DNA from: Cardiocondyla obscurior
Taxonomy: Eukaryota; Arthropoda; Insecta; Hymenoptera; Formicidae
Reading direction: 5' to 3'
NCBI RefSeq assembly: GCF_019399895.1
Contig: NC_091877.1
Coordinates: 4,360,419 to 4,424,418 of the forward strand
DNA length: 64,000 nucleotides
Position numbers and translations under genes: made by a program. How positions within the stretch are numbered: the stretch's first letter is position 1; each line of letters starts with the position of its first letter. Shown one piece after another: positions 1-13,800 of this stretch. Below the pieces are notes generated by a model. It saw nothing but the letters and a program-made list of their open reading frames with translations, was not told the DNA's origin and ran no database searches.

Positions 1-935
1 CTTTGAAATTTGCATAACGTAGCATTGTGCGGAAATTAAAAGATGCATTCGGGCCTATCTGGAGCCTTATATTTTCACCAGCAGCCGAGATAGCCAAACA
101 AAAAAATATTTTGAAATTTAACAACATAGCATTGTGCGGCATTCAAAAATAGATGCATTTTGGGCCTATTCGGAGCCTTTCATTTTCACCAGAAATCGAG
201 ATATGGCCAAAAAACGTTAAATAACAATATTTTTGAAATTATACAACGTAGCATTGTGCGCGTACTTAAAAAAGATGCATCTGGTTTATTCGAGCCTTAT
301 TTCTACCAGAAGCCTAATATAATCAAAAAACAAAAAGAAATCATTTTTGAAATTTGTGAACGTAGCATTTGTGCGGCAATTAGAAAGATGCATAATGTAC
401 TATTTCGAGCATTCTATTTTCACCCCAGCAGTCGATATGACCACAAAACAAAAAATATTTTTGAAATTTAACAACATAGCATTGTGTGAATTCAAATAGA
501 TGGTATTTGGGCCTATTCTGGAGCTTTTATTTTCACCAGAAACTGAGATATGGCCAAAAAATCTGAAAAAAATATTTTGAAATTATACAACGTAGCACAG
601 GTACAATTAAAAGGATGCATTCGGGGCTCACTATTCGAACCTTTTATTTTCACATCAGAATAGATATAATCCAAAAAACGAAAGAAAACATTTTTGAAAT
701 TTTACAACTGTAGCATTGTACGGAAATTAAAAAGATGCATTACACCTTTATTTGTTTTTCTGATGCCACCAGCGTTTCATATTATAGCCAAAAATAAGTA
801 ATTTTTAATGAATAACATAGCACAAAGTGGCATTCAAAATATTGAATTCGACCTGAGACGAGCCTACTATCAGAAGCCGAGATATGGCCAAAAAACGAAA
901 AATATTTTGAAATTTAACAACTTAGCATTGTGCAA
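1..935. repeat. Satellite array, domain A, left of the 3.9-kb insertion
   Basis: Tandem monomers of roughly 110-118 bp are recognised by the recurring blocks AGCCGAGATATGGCC, ACAACGTAGCATTGTGCGGC (often with ACATAG for ACGTAG) and CGGGCCTATTCGGAGCC. This block is more degenerate than the array to the right, with several irregular monomers (for example 590-660 and 740-860), as expected near an array edge or beside an old insertion. Short open frames occur but only reflect the repeat. No gene is seen. Confidence 0.95.
932..935. other. Target-site duplication GCAA, left copy
   Basis: GCAA directly precedes the TGTGACG end of the insertion and recurs at 4847-4850. Removing the insertion and one copy restores the satellite consensus through this point (GCATTGTGCAACATTCAAAA), so the four bases are a duplication and not chance. 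Confidence 0.85.
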
Positions 936-2099
936 TGTGACGTCCTGAAGTCCGCGTGGTCCCTGAGACCTGGTTCGACCATGTAATGATGAATAATACA
1001 ATTAGTAATTTTCTAGTTAAGGAGGCTAAAACTCCAAGATAAAGGTCACTTAATGATTCACTGTTGAAGAGTTGATGATTTGTTCCCAGAGTAGATTTAT
1101 TGTTGAACACAAATTTTTACAATATTTCAATATAGGCAAAGTTGGTATTATAGTTTAACGAATTTGTAATATATTTTTATTTATATCTTGACAGCGATAA
1201 AATGTAGGCGCGAGAAAGTTTAAAAGTAAAAGGCTTGAATAATAGTAGAAGTAACTGAAGTAGTGGGCGCGATAAAGCTTGCTTATGGTTTTCTGAACTG
1301 CTTATATACTATTTTAGAACAATGGAAAGGAGTAGTTCTGACCTTGACAATCCTTATTTGGTTACAGAGTTTCAGATTGGTCCACGTAGGTTCAACCTTG
1401 GTTCCTTATATGGTAACGAATTTCGCTATTGGCTTGAAAGGCTGGCCTTGGTTCGAGAAAGTGTTTTGTCATGACTCAGAACTATGACTCACAAGTAAGC
1501 TCTGTTTTTCTATTATTTTATCTGATGGCCTTTAAACATACTTTACATAAATTGTCTAAGAAATGTCTTAGAGTATGTTTAAAGTATTAATAAATTCAGT
1601 CTTAAATCTCTCCCTTTTTTCCTAATATTAACATAATAATATATATATATATTTTATAGTTTAAATTATTGAATGTAAAAGCTATTTTCTTTATGGGACT
1701 CAAGGATATATCCTTGAGTCTATTTCTGTATTGAAGGCAATGAGAGTGCTGGTTAAAATCTACTTTCTACCGCACTAGGTTTTAATACTTGGTTTAGATA
1801 GAAACAATTCTTCTATTTTTAATTAATTAACTAAAGGATATTTATATATTTTATTTTATATATAAAAGAGTTGTTTCCTTACATTATACATATTTTCCAA
1901 GTATTTAATTAAAGCATTTCTTATTTTATATATAATATAGATTTTATATAATAATAATAATTATTATTATTGTTAGAAGTTGTTAAGTTTGTTAATTGTT
2001 CTCTACTGTTATTGTTTCTATTACAGGATAGCAGAAATAAGACCAGAGTTGCTATTTATCAACTAATAATAGGATGGTAAGAATTACATGCTTTAGTAT

Positions 2100-4400
2100 A
2101 TCTATATATATATAGAATAAAAGTTTTAAAAATTCATAAAAGCTAAATTAACAGGAATTAAGAAAAGTTATTTTGCAGGGATTAATGATTCATTATAGTC
2201 TTTAACTTCTATTATAAAATTTGAAGAAGGTCAATTGTTAACTTGAAATTGTTTATAACAATTTATTAATTTGTTTATTAATATAAGATTTTTAATTACT
2301 CAGTTGTGCGTTATAGCGACGAGTCTTTGTTCCGTTCGTAGTTGGTTATTAGGAGCATTAGTTTAGAAAATGTTGGTGTTACTATTTTGTGTCATTTGTG
2401 TCGGTCTCTGATTTTGAACAGTGGTCATAACTCGAGAACTAAAAGAGTTAGAAAGAAAATGTTTAATAGTTTTTTAAATGAGCTCAAATGTGACAAAATA
2501 CACGTAACAGAATTTTGAATAATTGGATAGTGTTTTATTTGTTTATAACAATTTGGATAATTAACTAATTAAGAAAGTTTATTTATAGAACCATTTTTAT
2601 TCCTTTATTCAATTACTTTATAAATAAATTAATAGTTTATTAATATTTTATAATTTAAAAGGTCTTTTATTAACTTTTGTATCTCTTGTTTTTCAGCAAA
2701 AAGGTATTCCAGTTCTTCAAATTATCGGAGTTTGTAAAATTCCTATATCTCGGAATCTATGAGGAGTAGAAGAAAGTATAATATATGGATTTGGGGTAAT
2801 TTTGCAAATGCCGAAGGATGTACGGAACAGAATTTGAAAATAATGTACTTGTTTAATTTGTTTATAACAAATTTAATAATTAATTAATAAAGAATAACTT
2901 TTATAAAAGTTAATTTGAATATTTATTTACTCTTAATACAAATATAATTATAAGTTCTTGAAATGTTGCAAATAAAGGGAGTTCTCTCTGTACGTGTGTT
3001 GAAATGTATGTATGTATGGGTAAGAGTAAAAGTTTAAAAATTCGTAGCTGCTAAACTAATAAAAATTAAGAAAAGATATTTAGTATACGTTAATAATTCA
3101 TAGGGAAGTATGATTTAGCGTTATAAAATTTGCGTGTTAATGGTTATTAAATTTAATTTATTTATAACAATATACTATTAATGCCCACAAAGGTATAAGT
3201 CTATATGGGTTTTTTAGATGGAAAATCATAGGGCTCTTCACATCTAAGAGGATATGGCTTGATCTTTAATGGTTTAATAATTATTAAGGATTTTACGCGG
3301 CTGATGTATCAGGAGAACATGAGTGGGTAACTTTAAAAATTTATAAGTCCAAAACTAAGGCAGATTAAGAAATGGTTTATAAGGGTTTGTTATTAGTTAT
3401 TTAAGGCTCTTTAGAACGTATATAACAAAAAGTAAAAATTATTAAATTTTTAATTTTATGTTGGTTGATCGAGAGTCTAAGTTCTATAAGAGAGCTCACG
3501 CGGCTAAGTCCATCGTATAGTCTGTGCGGCTAAGTCCATCGTTCATTTTCGCGGCTAAGTCCGTCTCGAAATTCATACTTAGTAATTTTTATAGATGAAA
3601 AGACAAGAGTACGCGCGGCTAAGTCCTATGCCTTTACCATTCTCGCGGCTAAGTCTTTGTACGTACATTTATATATATGGTTCGAGGACCGATTGACTCC
3701 GGGTATTATTTAAATTAATTAGGTATGCAAGGTGAGTAAAAATTATTATTAGGGTATGGTTTTAAAGGAAAAGGTTCAAGGTTTAATTTAAATTAATCAG
3801 CATATTTTTATGATTATTATTTTTAAAAATATTAAGGGTTAAACTTGTGGTCCCGGTAATTACCGTTAGACGCAGATATATATGTATGTACATTGGCACT
3901 TACTGGGACTTTTGCCTTATAACGGGTGACTTTTCCTTTAATTTTTATAAATTAGGTTTTTTTTATATAGAAAATGTTATAATAAAAGTTATTATAGGTC
4001 TTATAGGCTTTTCAAAAATTATAATTAATATTGTTTATGGTTTATTATCAAAAGTTATATATTATAAGTTATATATATATTATTATTTAATAATGGTGTG
4101 ATTATTTTCATATATTCTGTTTTATAGAGAACGAGTTATACAGCTTTATTTTTCTATCATTATTTTTATATTTTATTTTTTTTTATACGATTTGATTTGT
4201 GGTTCCTTAGTTTCATAAGAGAAAAGTTGAACTGAGAGATTCAAATTCAGGAAATTTTTATATCTCGGAAACTATTACAGATACCGAAAAAATGGTATAT
4301 ACAAAAGTTTTTTTATTTTTAACAACAAGATTGATAGCCATCACAGTTTTTATATTTTATATATAATTTTAATTGTTTATAACAATTGATATTAAAAAAT
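2100..4400. repeat. Degenerate ~300-bp tandem repeats inside the 3.9-kb insertion
   Basis: The 13-mer TTGTTTATAACAA occurs at 2249, 2539, 2858 and 4373, and with one mismatch at 3158. Spacings are 290, 319, 300 and 1,215, the last close to four periods. Other blocks recur in step. An AAAAGTTTAAAAATTC-like block with AATTAAGAAAAG and TTAATAATTCAT appears near 2130 and 3020, with a weaker copy near 3330. A TCTCGGAA-like block appears near 2745 and 4262, with a weaker relative near 2428. The copies are strongly diverged. No coding role is visible. Confidence 0.6.
3500..3656. repeat. Five copies of GCGGCTAAGTCC in 157 bp
   Basis: The 12-mer occurs at 3500-3511, 3526-3537, 3551-3562, 3615-3626 and 3645-3656 (the last base of the final copy is T). 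Start-to-start spacings are 26, 25, 64 and 30. Several copies are preceded by CGC and followed by ATC or GTC. It is a GC-rich cluster in otherwise AT-rich sequence, so it may be a cluster of protein-binding sites in a regulatory region. That role is inference only. Confidence 0.75.
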
Positions 4401-4846
4401 GTCTTATTATGAAACTGTTATTTTTACGTATGTTGTTACCGTAAGACAGAAGAACATGTTTCTATATATTTTTTATTTATATATTATTGTTATAAGGTTT
4501 ATTTTCAATAGTTAATAATTGTTCATAAGATTTGTTAGTAGGAGTTGTCACAAAATGTCGGTTTCTTGGGTCTATATGTGTAATTGAGTGTAGTTAGAGT
4601 AAATTTAATGGGTCAAGTTATGATTGGTTGGCTCTGGACTTGACTTAAAACGGACTTATTGTAGATGTCGCTTGTGTCTCTTAAAAGATATGTCGAGTGA
4701 CTGTACTACAAGTAGTGACATTTATGAATGCCGGTGTAGTTGGTGTAGTAGAATTATTTTTAATAATATGATTTTGAAAATTTTGCCGGTGGTGAAGTCT
4801 TTACCCGTGTTAATAAAACGTCTCCTAGTCGTCGCAGGATGTGACA

Positions 4847-4850
4847 GCAA
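4847..4850. other. Target-site duplication GCAA, right copy
   Basis: This is the right-hand copy of the 4-bp duplication. It lies directly after the terminal GTGACA of the insertion, and the satellite resumes with CATTCAAAATAGATG. Confidence 0.85.
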
Positions 4851-5199
4851 CATTCAAAATAGATGAATTCAGGCCTATTTAAAGCCTTTTATTTTCATCA
4901 GAAGCCGAGATATGGCCAAAAACGAAAAATATTTTTGAAATTTTACAACGTAGCATTGTTCGGCAATTAAAAAGATGCATACGGGCCTATTCCGAGCATT
5001 CTTTCACCAGCAGCTGAGATATAGCCAGAAAACAAAAAAAAAATTTTGAAATTTAACAACATAGCAATGTGCGGCATTCAAAATAGATGCATCGGGCCTA
5101 TTCGGAGCCTTATTTTCATCAGAAGCCGAGATATAACCAAAAACGAAAGAAAATATTTTGAAATTCTACAACATAGCATTGTGCGGCAATTAAAAAAAT

Positions 5200-8100
5200 G
5201 CATACGGGCCTATTCCGAAGCTTCTATTTTCACCAGCAGCCGAGATATGGCCAAAAACGAAAAAAATATTTTTGAAATTATACAACGTAGCATTGTGCGG
5301 CAATTAAAAAGATGCATTCGGGCCTATTCGGAACCTTTTATTTTCATCAGAAGTTGAGATATAACCAAAAAACGAAAGAAAACATTTTTGAAATTTTACA
5401 ACGTAGCATTGTGCGGAAATTAAAAAAGATGCATACGGACTTATTTCAAGCTTTCTATTTTCACCAGCAGCCGAGATATGGCCAAAAACAAAAAAAAATA
5501 TTTTTGAAATTTAACAACATAGCATTGTGCGGCATTCAAAATAGATGAATTCGGACCTATTCGGAGCCTTTATTTTCATCAGAACCCGAATATATGGCCA
5601 AAAACGAAAAATATTTTTGAAATTTAACGTAGCATTGTGCGGCAATTAGAAAGATGCATACGGGCCTATTCTGAGCATTCTATTTTCACCAGCAGCCGAG
5701 ATATAGCCAAAAACAAAAAAATATTTTGAAATTATACAACGTAGCATTGAGCGAAAATTAAAAAGATGCATACGGACCTATTTCAAGCCATCTATTTTCA
5801 CCAGCAGCCGAGTTATGGCCAAAAACAAAAAATATTTTTTAAAATTTAACAACTTAGCATTGTGCAACATTCAAAAAATGCATTCGGGCCTATTCGGAGC
5901 CTTTTATTTTCATCAGAAGTCGAGATATAACCAAAAACGAAAATCATTTTTGAAATTTTACAACGTAGCATTGTGCGGCAATTAGAAATGATGCATACGG
6001 GCCTATTCCGAGCATTCTATTTTCACCAGCAGCCGAGATATGGCCAAAAAACAAAAAAAAATATTTTTGAAATTTAACAACATAGCATTGTGCGGCATTC
6101 AAAATAGATGCATTTGGGCCTATTCGAAGCTTTTCGTTTTCATCAGAAACCGAGATATGGCCAAAAACGAAAAAATATTTTTAAATTTAACAACATAGCA
6201 TTGTGCAACATTCAAAATAGATGAATTCGAGCCTATTTGAAGCTTTTTATTTTCATCAGAAGCCGAGATATGGCCAAAAACAAAAATAATATTTTTGAAA
6301 TTTAACAACATAGCATTGTGCGGCATTCAAAATAGATGCATTTAAGCCTATTCGGAGCTTTTTATTTTCATCAGAAGCCGAGATATGGCCAAAAACGAAA
6401 GAAAATATTTTTGAAATTTTACAACGTAGCATTGTGCGGCAATTAGAAAAGATGCATACGGATTTATTCCGAGAATTCTATTTTCACCAGCACCCGAGAT
6501 ATGGCCAAAAACAAAAACATTATTTTGAAATTTAACAACTTAGCATTGTGCGGCATTCAAAATAGATGCATTTGGGCCTATTCGGAGCTTTTTATTTTTA
6601 TCAGAAGTTGAGATATAACCAAAAAACGAAAGAAAACATTTTTGAAATTTTACAACGTAGCATTGTGCGGAAATTAAAAAAGATGCATACGGACTTATTT
6701 CAAGCTTTCTATTTTCACCAGCAGCCGAGATATGGCCAAAAAACAAAAAAAAATATTTTTGAAATTTAACAACATAGCATTGTGCGGCATTCAAAATAGA
6801 TGAATTCGGACCTATTCGGAGCCTTTAATTTTCATCAGAACCCGAAATATGGCCAAAAACAAAAAAATATTTTTGAAATTTAACAACGTAGCATTGTGCG
6901 GCAATTAAAAAAGATGCATTCGGGTTTATTCGAGCCTTTATTTCCATCAGCCTAAATATAACCAAAAACGAAAGAAATCATTTTTGAAATTTTAGAACGT
7001 AGCATTGTGCGGCAATGAAAAGATGCATACGGGCCTATTCCGAGCATTCTATTTTCACCAGCAGTCGAGATATGACCACAAAAACAAAAAATATTTTTGA
7101 AATTTAACAACATAGCATTGTGCGGCATTCAAAATAGATGCATTTGGGCCTATTCGGAGCTTTTTATTTTCACCAGCAGCCGAGATATGGCCAAAAAACG
7201 AAAAAAAATATTTTTGAAATTATACAACGTAGCATTGTGCGGCAATTAAAAAAGATGCATTCGGGCCTATTCGGAACCTTTTATTTTCATCAGAAGTTGA
7301 GATATAACCAAAAAACGAAAGAAAACATTTTTGAAATTTTACAACGTAGCATTGTGCGGAAATTAAAAAAGATGCATACGGACTTATTTCAAGCTTTCTA
7401 TTTTCACCAGCAGCCGAGATATGGCCAAAAAACAAAAATATTTTTTGAAATTTAACAACATAGCATTGTGCGGCATTCAAAATAGATGAATTCGGACCTA
7501 TTCGGAGCCTTTAATTTTCATCAGAACCCGAAATATGGCCAAAAACGAAAAATATTTTTGAAATTTAACAACGTAGCATTGTGCGGCAATTAGAAAAGAT
7601 GCATACGGGCCTATTCCGAGCATTCTATTTTCACCAGCAGCCGAGATATAGCCAAAAAACAAAAAAAAATATTTTTGAAATTATACAACGTAGCATTGTG
7701 CGAAAATTAAAAGATGCATACGGACCTATTCAAGCCATCTTCACCAAAAGATTATGGCCAAAAACAAAAAATATTTTTAAAATTTAACAACTTAGCATTG
7801 TGCAACATTCAAAAATGTGTATTCGGGCCTATTCGAGGTTTTTATTTTCATCAGAAGTCGAGATATAACCAAAAACGAAAGAAATATTTTTGAAATTTTA
7901 CAACGTAGCATTGTGCGGCAATTAAAATGATGCATACGGGCCTATTCGAAGCTTCTATTTTCACCAGCAGCCGAGATATGACCAAAAACGAAAAAAATAT
8001 TTTTGAAATTATACAACGTAGCATTGTGCGGCAATTAGAAATGATGCATACGGGCCTATTCCGAAGCTTCTATTTTCACCAGCAGCCGAGATATGACCAA

Positions 8101-10880
8101 AAACGAAAAAAATATTTTTGAAATTATACAACGTAGCATTGTGCGGCAATTAAAAAGATGCATTCGGGCCTATTCGAACCTTTTATTTTCATCAGAAGTT
8201 GATATAACCAAAACGAAAGAAAACATTTTTGAAATTTTACAACGTAGCATTGTGCGGAAATTAAAAGATGCATACGGACTTATTTCAAGCTTTCTATTTT
8301 CACCAGCAGCCGAGATATGGCCAAAAAACAAAAAAAATATTTTTGAAATTTAACAACATAGCATTGTGCGGCATTCAAAATAGATGAATTCGGACCTATT
8401 CGGAGCCTTTAATTTTCATCAGAACCCGAAATATGGCCAAAAACGAAAAAAATATTTTTGAAATTTAACAACGTAGCATTGTGCGGCAATTAAAAAGATG
8501 CATACGGGCCTATTCCGAGCATTCTATTTTCACCAGCAGCCGAGATATAGCCAAAAACAAAAAATATTTTTGAAATTATACAACGTAGCATTGAGCGAAA
8601 ATTAAAAAGATGCATACGGACCTATTTCAAGCCATCTATTTTCACCAGCAGCCGAGTTATGGCCAAAAAACAAAAAAAAATATTTTTAAAATTTAACAAC
8701 TTAGCATTGTGCAACATTCAAAAATGCATTCGGGCCTATTCGAGCCTTTTATTTTCATCAGAAGTCGAGATATAACCAAAAACGAAAGAAATCATTTTTG
8801 AAATTTTACAACGTAGCATTGTGCGGCAATTAGAATGATGCATACGGGCCTATTCCGAGCATTCTATTTTCACCAGCAGCCGAGATATGGCCAAAAAACA
8901 AAAAAATATTTTTGAAATTTAACAACATAGCATTGTGCGGCATTCAAAATAGATGCATTTGGGCCTATTCGAGCTTTTCGTTTTCATCAGAAACCGAGAT
9001 ATGGCCAAAAACGAAAAAAATATTTTTAAATTTAACAACATAGCATTGTGCAACATTCAAAATAGATGAATTCGAGCCTATTTGAAGCTTTTTATTTTCA
9101 TCAGAAGCCGAGATATGGCCAAAAAACAAAAAATAATATTTTTGAAATTTAACAACATAGCATTGTGCGGCATTCAAAATAGATGCATTTAAGCCTATTC
9201 GGAGCTTTTTATTTTCATCAGAAGCCGAGATATGGCCAAAAACGAAAGAAAATATTTTTGAAATTTTACAACGTAGCATTGTGCGGCAATTAGAAAAGAT
9301 GCATACGGATTTATTCCGAGAATTCTATTTTCACCAGCACCCGAGATATGGCCAAAAACAAAAAACATTATTTTGAAATTTAACAACTTAGCATTGTGCG
9401 GCATTCAAAATAGATGCATTTGGGCCTATTCGAGCTTTTATTTTTATCAGAAGTTGAGATATAACCAAAAACGAAAGAAAACATTTTTGAAATTTTACAA
9501 CGTAGCATTGTGCGGAAATTAAAAAGATGCATACGGACTTATTTCAAGCTTTATTTTCACCAGCAGCCGAGATATGGCCAAAAACAAAAAAATATTTTTG
9601 AAATTTAACAACATAGCATTGTGCGGCATTCAAAATAGATGAATTCGGACCTATTCGGAGCCTTTTATTTTCATCAGAACCCGAGATATGGCCAAAAACA
9701 AAAAAATATTTTTGAAATTTAACAACGTAGCATTGTGCGGCAATTAAAAAGATGCATTCGGGTTTATTCGAGCCTTTATTTTCATCAGAAGCCTAAATAT
9801 AACCAAAAACGAAAGAAATCATTTTGAAATTTTAGAACGTAGCATTGTGCGGCAATTAGAAAAGATGCATACGGGCCTATTCCGAGCATTCTATTTTCAC
9901 CAGCAGTCGAGATATGACCACAAAACAAAAAAAAATATTTTTGAAATTTAACAACATAGCATTGTGCGGCATTCAAAATAGATGCATTTGGGCCTATTCG
10001 GAGCTTTTTATTTTCACCAGAAGCCGAGATATGGCCAAAAAACGAAAAAAAATATTTTTGAAATTATACAACGTAGCATTGTGCGGCAATTAAAAAAGAT
10101 GCATTCGGGCCTATTCGGAACCTTTTATTTTCATCAGAAGTTGAGATATAACCAAAAACGAAAGAAAACATTTTGAAATTTACAACGTAGCATTGTGCGG
10201 AAATTAAAAAGATGCATACGGACTTATTTCAAGCTTTCTATTTTCACCAGCAGCCGAGATATGGCCAAAAAACAAAAAAAAATATTTTTGAAATTTAACA
10301 ACATAGCATTGTGCGGCATTCAAAATAGATGAATTCGGACCTATTCGGAGCCTTTTATTTTCATCAGAAGCCGAGATATGGCCAAAAACGAAAAAATATT
10401 TTTGAAATTTAACAACGTAGCATTGTGCGGCATTAAAAAGATGCATACGGGCCTATTCCGAGCATTCTATTTTCACCAGCAGCCGAGATATAGCCAAAAA
10501 CAAAAAAATATTTTTGAAATTATACAACGTAGCATTGTGCGAAAATTAAAAAAGATGCATACGGACCTATTTCAAGCTTTCTATTTTCACCAGCAGCCGA
10601 GATATGGCCAAAAACAAAAAAATATTTTTGAAATTTAACAAATAGCATTGTGCGGCATTCAAAATAGATGCATTCGGGCCTATTCGAGCCTTTTATTTTC
10701 ATCAGAAGCCGAGATATGGCCAAAAACAAAAAAATATTTTTGAAATTTAACAACGTAGCATTGTGCGGCAATTAAAAAGATGCATACGGGCCTATTCGAA
10801 CCTTTTATTTTCATCAGAAACCGAGATATGGCCAAAAAACGAAAAAAAATATTTTTGAATTTTACAACGTAGCATTGTGC
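5200..10880. repeat. Two copies of a ~2.84-kb higher-order block in domain A
   Basis: Rare monomer variants recur in the same order about 2.84 kb apart. ACATTATTTTG occurs at 6527 and 9365. The CCTAAATATAACC/TTTTAGAACG variant occurs near 6950-7005 and 9790-9842. The GATGAATTCGGACC variant occurs near 5545, 6800, 7490, 8390, 9645 and 10325, with spacings 1255, 690, 900, 1255, 680. Boundaries are approximate (about 5200-8040 and 8045-10880). The unit is about 24-25 monomers. Confidence 0.7.
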
Positions 10881-13800
10881 GGCAATTAAGAAAGATGCAT
10901 ATGGGCCTATTCCGAGCTTTCTATTTTTACCAGCAGCCGAGATATGGCCAAAAAACAGAAAAAAATATTTTTGAAATTTAACAACGTAGCATTGTGCGGC
11001 ATAAAAATAGATGCATACGGGCCTATTCGGAGCCTTTTATTTTCACCAGCAGCCGAGATATGGCCAAAAACGAAAATATTTTTGAAATTAACAACGTAGC
11101 ATTGTGCGGCAATTAAAAAGATGCATTCGGCCTATTCGAGCCTTTATTTTCATCAGAAGCCGAGATATAACCAAAAACGAAAAAAATATTTTTGAAATTT
11201 TACAACGTAGCATTGTGCGGCAATTAAAAAGATGCATACGGACCTATTTCGAGCTTTCTATTTTCACCAGCAGCCGAGATATGGCCAAAAACAAAAAAAA
11301 AAATATTTTTAAAATTTAACAACATAGCATTGTGCGGCATTCAAAATAGATGCATTCGAACCTATTCGGAGCCTTTTATTTTCACCAGCAGCCGAGATAT
11401 GGCCAAAAAACAAAAAAAAATATTTTTGAAATTTAACAACGTAGCATTGTGCGGCATTAAAAAGATGCATTCGGGCCTATTCCGAGCCTTTTATTTTCAT
11501 CAGAAGCCGAGATATGGCCAAAAAACAAAAAATATTTTGAAATTTTACAACGTAGCATTGTGCGGCAATTAAAAAAATTGCATACGGGCCTATTCCGAGC
11601 CTTCTATTGTCATCAGCAGCCAAGATATGGCCAAAAAACAAAAAAAATATTTTTGAAATTTAACAACATAGCATTGTGCGGCATTCAAAATAGATGCATT
11701 TGGGCCTATTCGGAGCCTTTTATTTTCATCAGAAGCCGAGATGTGGCCAAAAACGAAAAAAATATTTTGAAATTTACAACGTAGCATTGTGCGGCATTAA
11801 AAATGATACATTGGGCCTATTCGAAGCTTTTATTTTCACCAGAAGCCGAGATATGGCCAAAAACAAAAAAAAATATTTTTGAAATTTAACAACATAGCAT
11901 TGTGCGGCATTCAAAATAGATGCATTCGGGCCTATTCGGAGCCTTTTATTTTCATCAGAAGCCGAGATATGGCCAAAAAACGAAAGAAAATATTTTTGAA
12001 ATTTTACAACGTAGCATTGTGCGGCAATTAAAAAAGATGCATACGGGCCTATTTCGAGCTTTCTATTTTCACCAGCAGCCGAGATATGGCCAAAAAACAA
12101 AAAAATATTTTTGAAATTTAACAACATAGCATTGTGCGGCATTCAAAATAGATGCATTCGGGCCTATTCGAGCCTTTATTTTCATCAGAAGCCGAGATAT
12201 AACCAAAAACAAAAAAAATATTTTTGAAATTTTACAACGTAGCATTGTGCGGCAATTAAAAAAGATGCATTCAAGCCTATTCGGAACTTTTTATTTTCAT
12301 CAGAAGCCGAGATATGGCCAAAAAACAAAAAAACATTTTTGAAATTTTACAACGTAGCATTGTGCGGAAATTAAAAAGATGCATACGGACCTATTTCGAG
12401 CTTTCTATTTTCACCAGCAGCCGAGATATGGCCAAAAACAAAAAATATTTTTGAAATTTAACAACATAGCATTGTGCGGCATTCAAAATAGATGCATTCG
12501 GGCCTATTCGAGCCTTTATTTTCATCAGAAGCCGAGATATGGCCAAAAACGAAAAAAATATTTTTGAAATTTAACAACATAGCATTGTGCGGCATTCAAA
12601 AAAATGCATACGGGCCTATTCCGAGCTTTCTATTTTCACCAGCAGCCGAGATATGGCCAAAAAACAAAAAAAAATATTTTTGAAATTTTACAACGTAGCA
12701 TTGTGCGAAATTAAAAAGATGCATACGGGCCTATTCGAGCCTTTTATTTTCACCAGAAGCCGAGATATGGCCAAAAACAAAAAATATTTTTGAAATTTAA
12801 CAACGTAGCATTGTGCGGCATTCAAAAAATGCATTCGGGCCTATTGAGCCTTTTATTTTCATCAGAAGCCGAGATATAACCAAAAACGAAAGAAATATTT
12901 TTGAAATTTTACAACGTAGCATTGTGCGGCAATTAAAAAGATGCATACGGGCCTATTCCGAGCCTTCTATTTTCACCAGCAGCCGAGATATGCCAAAAAC
13001 AAAAAATATTTTTGAAATTTAACAACATAGCATTGTGCGGCATTCAAAAAGATGCATTTGGGCCTATTCGGAGCTTTTATTTTCATCAGAAGCCGAGATA
13101 TGGCCAAAAAACGAAAAAAATATTTTGAAATTTAACAACGTAGCATTGTGCGGCATTAAAAAGATGCATTCGGGCCTATTTCAAGCTTTTATTTTCATCA
13201 GAAGCCGAGATATGGCCAAAAACAAAAAAATATTTTTGAAATTTTACAACGTAGCATTGTGCGGCATTCAAAATAGATGCATTTGGGCCTATTCGGAGTC
13301 TTTTATTTTCATCAGAAGCCGAGATATGGCCAAAAAACGAAAAAGAATATTTTTGAAATTTTACAACGTAGCATTGTGCGGCAATTAAAAAAGATGCATA
13401 CGGGCCTATTCGGAGCCTTTATTTTCACCAGCAGCCGAGATATGGCCAAAAAACAAAAAAAATATTTTTGAAATTTAACAACATAGCATTGTGCGGCATT
13501 CAAAATAGATGCATTTGGGCCTATTCGGAGCCTATTTTATCAGAAGCCGAGATATAACCAAAAACGAAAAAAATATTTTTGAAATTTTACAACGTAGCAT
13601 TGTGTGAAATTAAAAAAAGATGCATACGGGCCTATTTCAAGCTTTTTATTTTCACCAGCAGCCGAGATATGGCCAAAAACAAAAAAAAATATTTTTGAAA
13701 TTTAACAACATAGCATTGTGCGGCATTCAAAATAGATGCATTCGGGCCTATTCGAGCCTTTATTTTCATCAGAAGCCGAGATATGGCCAAAAACGAAAAA

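Larger units (their letters stand above)
936..4846. mobile_element. 3,911-bp non-coding insertion with TG...CA ends; probable giant solo LTR
   Basis: Seen: the insertion starts TGTGACGTCCTG and ends CAGGATGTGACA. These form an imperfect terminal inverted repeat (10 of 12 positions), flanked by GCAA on both sides. The interior is AT-rich, the longest open frames (about 75-85 codons) begin with GTG and look random, and I find no second copy of either end inside, so it has no LTR pair of its own. Known: Ty3/gypsy LTRs begin TG, end CA and duplicate 4-6 bp. An AATAAA lies near the right end (about 4812). Inference: a solo LTR left by recombination between the LTRs of a long-LTR element. Alternative: a non-autonomous DNA transposon with TGT...ACA ends and a 4-bp duplication, such as the Ginger group. 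Orientation is undetermined. Confidence 0.7.

Noticed and set aside
936..4846. Small ORFs at 1263-1487 and 3847-4101 in the 3.9-kb insertion.
   Set aside because: They start with GTG, have low-complexity AT-rich composition and no recognisable domain.
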